Source: Dermatophilus congolensis
GTDB lineage: Bacteria > Actinomycetota > Actinomycetes > Actinomycetales > Dermatophilaceae
Direction of reading: 5' to 3'
Length of the DNA: 64,000 nt
NCBI RefSeq assembly: GCF_900187045.1
Contig: NZ_LT906453.1
Coordinates: 1,674,001-1,738,000, forward strand
Positions 56,859-64,000 of this stretch are shown piece after piece. The position numbers and the translations under genes were made by a program. Each line of letters opens with the position of its first letter. Within the stretch, counting starts at the first letter, position 1. Under the pieces are notes generated by a model. That model saw only the letters and a list, made by a program, of their open reading frames with translations, was not told the origin of the DNA and searched no databases.

Positions 56859-57823
56859 ACCGTCACCGCAATCTTTCCGCACACATCACCAGCATCCAGA
56901 CGTGCAAACGCATCCCGCACGTCCTCCAACGGCACTACCGCATCCACAACAGGACGCACCCCAGTGGCCTCCATCATCGAGAGCAACCCACGCAACTCAG
57001 CAGGAGTGCAGCCCGTAGAACCAATCACCGACAACTGGCGGTAAAAAATGTGCGTCATCAACGCAGGCGTAGGATCCCCGCTCGTGTTGCCACACGTCAC
57101 GATCGTCCCGCCTGCCTCCACAGACATCACAGAGTGCTTCCACGTCGCAGCGCCCACTGTATCCACCACCACATCGACCCGCTCAGGCAAACGCGCACCA
57201 CTTTCAAACACCCCATGAGCCCCCAGCGACGCCGCGAACTCACGCTTGTGCGTAGTGCGACCCGTGGCATACACCTTGCAGCCAGCTGCTACCGCTAAAG
57301 CAATCGCCGCCGAAGACACACCCCCAGAAGATCCCTGCACCAAAACCCGCTGCCCCGGGCGAAGACGCGCTCGCGTGAAAAGCATCCGATAAGCCGTTCC
57401 CCACGCCACCGCCAACACACCGGCCTGTTCAAAAGACAACCAGTCAGGCTTGTCGATGAGGTTTTCCGAAGGGACAACGACCTTCTGGGCAAGCCCACCG
57501 TCAACACGTTCAGACAAAATGTGGCGCCGCGGATCCATCGTCACATCACCCCCACCGGCATCAGCATCACCCATTACCGGAGCCAGAAGAACTTCCCGTC
57601 CCTGCGAGGTGACACCAGCAGCCTCACAGCCCAGAGTCATTGGCACCCGATCAGCAGGATGACCCACCCCACGTAACGTCCACAGGTCATGCGGATTGAC
57701 CGAACTTGCACGCACATCGACGCTCACCCACCCAGGACGAGGCTCAGGGACAGGAACATCAACTATTTCCAAACCATCGAGAGGAGATTCAGGATTCTGG
57801 GACATCACTCGTGCTGCTCGCAT
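56855..57823 (-). CDS. MDR-family zinc-type alcohol dehydrogenase/quinone oxidoreductase-like protein
   Basis: A 322-residue medium-chain dehydrogenase/reductase. The GroES-like N-terminal part has 'VDVRASSVNPHDLWTLRGVG', and the NAD(P)H-binding Rossmann motif is 'VLVQGSSGGVSSAAIALAVA', followed by 'CKVYATGRT' and 'VVVDTVGAATW'. No catalytic zinc cysteine/histidine set is evident, which favours a quinone/enoyl-reductase type. The ATG at 57823 is preferred; GTG at 57832 is also in frame. It is transcribed toward the LLM gene (stops overlap) and divergently from phoH. Confidence 0.88.
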   Translation of the reverse strand: MRAARVMSQNPESPLDGLEIVDVPVPEPRPGWVSVDVRASSVNPHDLWTLRGVGHPADRVPMTLGCEAAGVTSQGREVLLAPVMGDADAGGGDVTMDPRRHILSERVDGGLAQKVVVPSENLIDKPDWLSFEQAGVLAVAWGTAYRMLFTRARLRPGQRVLVQGSSGGVSSAAIALAVAAGCKVYATGRTTHKREFAASLGAHGVFESGARLPERVDVVVDTVGAATWKHSVMSVEAGGTIVTCGNTSGDPTPALMTHIFYRQLSVIGSTGCTPAELRGLLSMMEATGVRPVVDAVVPLEDVRDAFARLDAGDVCGKIAVTV

Positions 57824-57921
57824 ATATCCCACTGTGCACCCCCAAAGCCGCTACGTCCTGTGCAAGAGGTAAGTAGTGGCGAACGCCTCGTTGACTTCAA
57901 ATGCGTAGACTTGCAGGCACG

Positions 57922-59070
57922 ATGAGCGATCAACCACCTATCGATGACTACCCAAGCGATGCAGGAGCAGACACGGCTCAGCCCAGCTCGGCACGCCTCG
58001 ACACAGCCCTCGAAGCCATCCCCTCTGGCCACGAGCACAACCCAGACAGCCACAAACTTGCCATAGTGGTGCCCGAAAACCTTTCAATGGCAGCTCTGCT
58101 CGGTGCCCACGACACAGTTCTACGTGCTATCGAACGAGCCTTCCCCCACGTCGACATTTACGTCCGCGGCAACGAACTCACCGCCGAAGGCAGCAGCGAC
58201 GAACTCGCCATCCTGGAAAAACTCATCAACGAACTCCTCCACATCCTCCACGCCGGAAGACACCTGGACAAAGACGCCGTCGAGCGCTCCGTGCGCATGC
58301 TGCGCGAAAACACCAAAGAACGCCCCGCCGACGTCCTGACCACCAACATCATCTCCAGCCGTGGAACCACCATCCGCCCCAAAACACTGGGCCAAAAACG
58401 CTACGTCGACGCCATCGACACCCACACCGTCAACTTCGGTATCGGCCCAGCAGGAACCGGCAAAACCTACCTCGCCATGGCCAAAGCAGTACAAGCACTG
58501 CAAGCCAAACAAGTCAACCGCATCATCCTCACCCGACCAGCGGTCGAAGCAGGCGAAAAACTCGGATTCCTCCCCGGCACCCTCACTGACAAAATCGACC
58601 CCTACCTGCGCCCGCTCTACGACGCACTCCACGACATGGTCGACCCCGACTCCATCCCACGGCTCATGGCCACCGGAACCATCGAAGTCGCACCATTAGC
58701 ATTCATGCGCGGGCGCACCATCAACGACGCCTTCATCATTCTCGACGAGGCCCAAAACACCACCCCAGAACAGATGAAGATGTTCCTCACCCGCCTCGGC
58801 TTTGGCAGCAAAATCGTTGTCACCGGCGACATCACCCAAGTCGACCTACCCGGCGGAACCCAATCTGGCCTTCGCGTAGTCCACAATATCCTGGCCAACA
58901 TCGAAGACATCCACTTCTCCTACCTCACCGCCGAAGATGTCGTCCGACACCGGCTCGTCGGAGAAATCGTCGAAGCTTACGGCCGCTGGGACGCCACCCA
59001 CCAACAACCCCAGACACGCCGCCACAACCCCCACACCACCACCGAACACCCCGCGCAGGAGCAGCAGTGA
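57922..59070 (+). CDS. phoH: PhoH-like protein (ATPase)
   Basis: PhoH/YbeZ-type ATPase (382 aa). Walker A 'GPAGTGKT' at about residue 175, Walker B 'IILDEAQN' near residue 275, sensor '[12 protein letters not shown]'. The N-terminal region carries the usual YbeZ domain ('[18 protein letters not shown]'). YbeZ and YbeY interact in 70S quality control and 16S maturation, consistent with the overlapping ybeY downstream. The C-terminal 30 residues are His/Gln/Thr-rich. ATG 57922 is chosen; ATG 57901 in frame lacks support. Confidence 0.95.
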   Translation: MSDQPPIDDYPSDAGADTAQPSSARLDTALEAIPSGHEHNPDSHKLAIVVPENLSMAALLGAHDTVLRAIERAFPHVDIYVRGNELTAEGSSDELAILEKLINELLHILHAGRHLDKDAVERSVRMLRENTKERPADVLTTNIISSRGTTIRPKTLGQKRYVDAIDTHTVNFGIGPAGTGKTYLAMAKAVQALQAKQVNRIILTRPAVEAGEKLGFLPGTLTDKIDPYLRPLYDALHDMVDPDSIPRLMATGTIEVAPLAFMRGRTINDAFIILDEAQNTTPEQMKMFLTRLGFGSKIVVTGDITQVDLPGGTQSGLRVVHNILANIEDIHFSYLTAEDVVRHRLVGEIVEAYGRWDATHQQPQTRRHNPHTTTEHPAQEQQ

Positions 59071-59534
59071 GCATCGAAATCCTCAACGAGACCGACATCA
59101 AGGTCGACGAGGTAGAGCTCGTCGCCTGCGCCCGCTACGTCATGGAAGAAATGCGCGTGCACCCCCGCGCTGAACTCTCCATCCGACTTGTCGATGAAGA
59201 CGCCATGAGTACCCTCCACGTGCGCTGGATGGACCTCGAAGGCCCCACCGACGTCATGAGCTTCCCCATGGACGAACTCACCCCCGCCCCCGAAGGCGAA
59301 ACCCCCATCGAAGGAGTCCTCGGCGACATCGTTATCTGCCCCTCCATCGCCGAACGCCAAGCCAACGAAGCAGGACACAGCACCATCGAAGAAATCCTGC
59401 TGCTACTCACCCACGGCATCCTCCACCTCCTGGGATACGACCACGCAGAACCAGAAGAAGAAAAAGAAATGTTCGAGCTGCAGCGCACCCTCCTACTGAC
59501 CTTCCTAGCCACACGCCGCCCCGAGACCAACTGA
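59067..59534 (+). CDS. ybeY: rRNA maturation RNase YbeY
   Basis: Single-strand endoribonuclease needed for 16S rRNA 3' maturation (155 aa). The zinc site 'HGILHLLGYDH' (H-x3-H-x5-H) lies near residue 115, and 'GPTDVMSFPMDE' near residue 63 is conserved. GTG start overlaps the phoH stop, and its stop overlaps the CorC-type gene, so translation is coupled through this operon. Confidence 0.96.
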   Translation: MSIEILNETDIKVDEVELVACARYVMEEMRVHPRAELSIRLVDEDAMSTLHVRWMDLEGPTDVMSFPMDELTPAPEGETPIEGVLGDIVICPSIAERQANEAGHSTIEEILLLLTHGILHLLGYDHAEPEEEKEMFELQRTLLLTFLATRRPETN

Positions 59535-60874
59535 TGTGGATGCTTGTCGGGGGCGTCATTCTCGCTCTCGTCTTCTCATATCTGCTCAAAGCGGCCGAAA
59601 TGGCCTTCCGACGTATGTCCCCCTCACACGTCAAGGCCCTCCTGGACGACGAACGACATGGCGCCGAACAACTACGACTCATCACCGAAGACTCCGCCGC
59701 CTACTTGTCAGTCACCTCGTTCTGCCGCACCACGCTAGAAATGACCGCAGCAGTCCTAGCCACCATGGGATTCGCGACCATATACGGCGCTGCATGGCAA
59801 ACCTACGCGTACTCCATCCTCGTTATGGTGGTGGCATCCTTCGTCATCGTCGGCGTCTCACCAGCCACCATCGGGATACAACACGCAGAAACCATCTCCC
59901 TATGGTCCGCCCCATGGGTAGTGCGGCTACGGCGCCTGCTAGCACCGGTATCACGCCTACTCATCGCCTTCGGTAACGCCGTCACCCCCGGCAAGGGATA
60001 CGTCGACGGACCTTTCGAATCCGAAGCCGAACTGCGTGACCTCGTCGACCTCGCCGGTGAATCATCCATCATCGCCGAAGGCGAACGCTCCATGCTTCAC
60101 TCAGTCATCGACCTCGGCGACACCGTAGTCCGCGAAGTCATGGTGCCCCGCACCGACATGATCACCATCGCCCGTACCAAAAACCTCTCCCAAGCCATGA
60201 GCCTGTTTCTGCGCAGCGGCTTCTCCCGCGTACCCGTCATCGGAGAAAACAGCGACGATCCCCTAGGCCTGCTCTACTTCAAAGACGTAGCCGGACGCAT
60301 CCACATGGACCACGAAGCCAACTGGCTACCCGTCACCGACCTGATGCGCCCAGTTCCCTTCGTCCCCGAAAGCAAATCCGCAGACCTCCTCCTGCAAGAA
60401 ATGCAACGCGACCAAACCCACATGGCGCTAGTCGTCGACGAATACGGCGGCACAGCTGGCCTTGTCACCATTGAAGACATCATCGAAGAAATCGTCGGCG
60501 AAATCTCCGACGAACACGACCCCGAAGAACGTCGCGTCGAAGACCTCGGCGAAGGACGCAAACGCATCCCCGCCGAACTACCCATCGACGACCTTGAAAC
60601 CCTCTACGACATCACCCTGGACCCAGAAGAAATCGACGACGTCGACACCGTCGGCGGCCTACTAGGCAAAGCTCTAGGCCGTGTCCCCATCCTCGGCTCC
60701 AGCGCAACCATCGGCGGCCTCGAACTCACCGCCGACCGAATGAGCGGAAGAAAACACCGCATCGACACCCTCATCGTCGCCCCCGCACCACCCACCGACA
60801 CCACCAACGAAACACCCACAGATAACGCCCCCGCACCCGCAGGAAGCGTTGACCAGAACAAGGAGCACCACTGA
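59534..60874 (+). CDS. CNNM/CorC-type membrane protein with CBS domains (HlyC/CorC family)
   Basis: A 446-residue membrane protein. A DUF21/CNNM domain with about four hydrophobic segments (residues 1-130), then the conserved '[16 protein letters not shown]' block, a CBS pair (about 205-325, with '[20 protein letters not shown]') and a CorC/HlyC C-terminal domain ('[19 protein letters not shown]'). Members are linked to Mg2+ or Co2+ export and homeostasis. The C-terminal Pro/Thr tail is variable. It lies in the common actinobacterial ybeY-corC-era order with overlapping ends. Confidence 0.92.
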   Translation: MWMLVGGVILALVFSYLLKAAEMAFRRMSPSHVKALLDDERHGAEQLRLITEDSAAYLSVTSFCRTTLEMTAAVLATMGFATIYGAAWQTYAYSILVMVVASFVIVGVSPATIGIQHAETISLWSAPWVVRLRRLLAPVSRLLIAFGNAVTPGKGYVDGPFESEAELRDLVDLAGESSIIAEGERSMLHSVIDLGDTVVREVMVPRTDMITIARTKNLSQAMSLFLRSGFSRVPVIGENSDDPLGLLYFKDVAGRIHMDHEANWLPVTDLMRPVPFVPESKSADLLLQEMQRDQTHMALVVDEYGGTAGLVTIEDIIEEIVGEISDEHDPEERRVEDLGEGRKRIPAELPIDDLETLYDITLDPEEIDDVDTVGGLLGKALGRVPILGSSATIGGLELTADRMSGRKHRIDTLIVAPAPPTDTTNETPTDNAPAPAGSVDQNKEHH

Positions 60875-61806
60875 TGACCGCACGCGAACCCGACACCACG
60901 AACTACCGAGCCGGATTCGCCTGCCTCGTAGGCCGACCCAACGCAGGTAAATCCACACTCACCAATGCCATCGTCGGCGACAAAGTCGCCATCACCTCCA
61001 ACAAACCCCAAACCACCCGCCACACCATCCGCGGCGTCCACACCACCACCAGCGCCCAGCTCATCCTCGTCGACACCCCCGGACTGCACAAACCCCGCAC
61101 CCTCCTGGGTGAGCGCCTCAACGACCTCGTCCGCGAAACCCTCCTGGACGTAGACGTTGTCGGTTTCTGCCTACCCGCCGACCAACGCGTAGGCCCCGGA
61201 GACCAATTCATCGCACGCGAACTAGCCGACCTGCGCCGCGTCAAGAAAAAACCCGTCGTCGCCATCGCCACCAAAGCCGACCTCGTCGACCGCGAACGCC
61301 TAGCCCAACACCTCATCGACATCGACCAACTAGGCGACTGGAGCGACATCGTTCCCTGCTCAGCCACCACCGGCAAACAGGTCGACGACGTCATCGACGT
61401 CATCTCCACACACCTACCAGCCTCACCTCAGCTGTACCCCACCGGCATGCTCTCCGATGAATCCGACGACGTCATGGTCGCCGAACTCATCCGCGAAGCC
61501 GCACTAGAAGGAGTCCGCGACGAACTCCCACACAGCCTCGCCGTCGTCGTTGAAGAAATGGTGCCCCGCGAAAACCGCCCCGCCCACGCACCCCTGATGG
61601 ACGTACGCGTCAACGTATACGTCGAACGCGACAGCCAAAAAGCCATCATCATCGGCCGCGGCGGCGCCCGACTACGCGAAGTAGGCACCCGCGCCCGCAC
61701 CCAAATCGAACAACGCCTCGGCCAAAAGATCTACCTCGACCTGCACGTCAAAGTCGCCAAAGACTGGCAACGCGACCCACGCCAACTCCGCAAACTCGGC
61801 TTCTAA
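60874..61806 (+). CDS. era: GTPase Era
   Basis: Ras-like GTPase assembling the 30S subunit (310 aa). G1 'GRPNAGKST' at residues 20-28, G3 'DTPGLHKP', G4 'TKAD', and a C-terminal KH domain with 'IIGRGGARLREVGTRARTQI' that binds 16S rRNA 3' end. Start overlaps the preceding stop. It is followed by a GC-rich terminator; with phoH and ybeY it forms a ribosome maturation operon. Confidence 0.97.
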   Translation: MTAREPDTTNYRAGFACLVGRPNAGKSTLTNAIVGDKVAITSNKPQTTRHTIRGVHTTTSAQLILVDTPGLHKPRTLLGERLNDLVRETLLDVDVVGFCLPADQRVGPGDQFIARELADLRRVKKKPVVAIATKADLVDRERLAQHLIDIDQLGDWSDIVPCSATTGKQVDDVIDVISTHLPASPQLYPTGMLSDESDDVMVAELIREAALEGVRDELPHSLAVVVEEMVPRENRPAHAPLMDVRVNVYVERDSQKAIIIGRGGARLREVGTRARTQIEQRLGQKIYLDLHVKVAKDWQRDPRQLRKLGF

Positions 61807-63624
<1,818 letters not shown>

Positions 63625-63664
63625 ACCCCAACCACCACACCCACGGTCTGGCACAGTGAACAGC

Positions 63665-64000
63665 ATGGACGTACTCGGCATGCCGCTGCAGACCTGGGTC
63701 AACAAAACCCCCGTCATCGCAGACCTGATCAACCTGCGAGAAACGGCATGGTTCAACCCCGCACGCGCCCACACCCACACCGCCCTAGCCGACGTAGGGC
63801 TCACCCCCGCAGACATCGACGACGCCGCCACCCGACTCCAACGATTCGCCCCCTACCTCGCCGCCGCCTTCCCCGCCCTCGAAGCCACCAACGGCATCAT
63901 CGAATCGCCCATCACACCAGCCCCACAACTCCAAAAGACCCTCAACCACACATACCAAACCCCACTACCCGGACAGCTCTGGCTCAAACGCGACGACTGC
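63665..64000 (+). CDS. dsdA: D-serine ammonia-lyase, N-terminal part (3' end outside window)
   Basis: The frame stays open to the window edge (112 codons). The sequence aligns by eye with E. coli DsdA: 'LRETAWFNP', 'GLTPADIDDAATRLQRFAPY', 'LEATNGIIESP' and 'GQLWLKRDDC'. DsdA is a PLP enzyme that converts D-serine to pyruvate and ammonia; the PLP lysine lies just beyond the window. An in-frame GTG three codons upstream is an alternative start. Forty bases after leuA, with no terminator between. Confidence 0.85.
   Translation, partial: MDVLGMPLQTWVNKTPVIADLINLRETAWFNPARAHTHTALADVGLTPADIDDAATRLQRFAPYLAAAFPALEATNGIIESPITPAPQLQKTLNHTYQTPLPGQLWLKRDDC

Overview
The window reads as a chromosomal segment of a high-GC actinobacterium. 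The best fit is Micrococcales, perhaps a Dermatophilaceae or Intrasporangiaceae relative; that placement is inferred from gene content and was not tested by any search. Supporting signs are an HrdB-type SigA with a long charged N-terminus, lexA beside an SOS-box LysM gene, nrdR with a B12-dependent nrdJ, the order lepA-trmB-hemW and hrcA-dnaJ-rsmE-phoH-ybeY-corC-era-leuA, many GTG starts, and many ATGA/GTGA translational overlaps. Nearly all the DNA is coding. I saw no tRNA, rRNA, insertion sequence, prophage or CRISPR array.

Layout. 1-10.2 kb (+): the end of a DinG-type helicase, holA, rpsT, leuS, degV, a frameshifted comEA and comEC. 10.2-16.7 kb: a LysR regulator and lexA (-), an SOS-controlled membrane LysM protein, then nrdR and nrdJ (+) behind a pair of NrdR boxes. 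16.7-23.2 kb: an exopolysaccharide-like group made of a polyprenyl-phosphate sugar-1-phosphate transferase (-), a GT2/GT4 fusion glycosyltransferase, and a secreted protein with two malectin-like domains and a GH26-like catalytic domain. 23.2-30.3 kb: a DUF445 protein, a peptide-type ABC importer operon and a YigZ protein. 30.4-36.8 kb: a complete Mrp Na+/H+ antiporter operon with A and B fused. 36.9-43 kb: an ABM-domain protein and a uracil/xanthine permease (-), then a very large HrpA helicase (+). 43.3-45.7 kb: sigA and a PemK/MazF-like protein. 45.8-49.8 kb: lepA, trmB, hemW. 49.8-52.6 kb: an acyl-CoA ligase and a DUF3097 protein (-). 52.6-64 kb: hrcA behind a CIRCE operator, dnaJ, rsmE, an LLM oxidoreductase, an MDR oxidoreductase (-), phoH, ybeY, a CorC-type protein, era, leuA and the start of dsdA.

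The window carries three textbook stress circuits with visible operators: LexA/SOS at 12.28 kb, NrdR at 12.98-13.02 kb and HrcA/CIRCE at 52.59 kb. Convergent gene pairs are separated by unusually long, mostly perfect hairpins.

The least explained features are: (1) strand-composition domains many kb long (plus strand G/T-rich at about 9-12.8 and 33-43 kb, C/A-rich at about 14-31 and 53-64 kb) that ignore gene orientation; (2) the single-base frameshift in comEA beside an intact comEC; (3) the malectin-malectin-GH26-like protein next to polysaccharide genes, together with a possible transcription attenuator in front of the sugar-phosphate transferase. I found no clearly new multi-gene system; the exopolysaccharide-like group is the best candidate.
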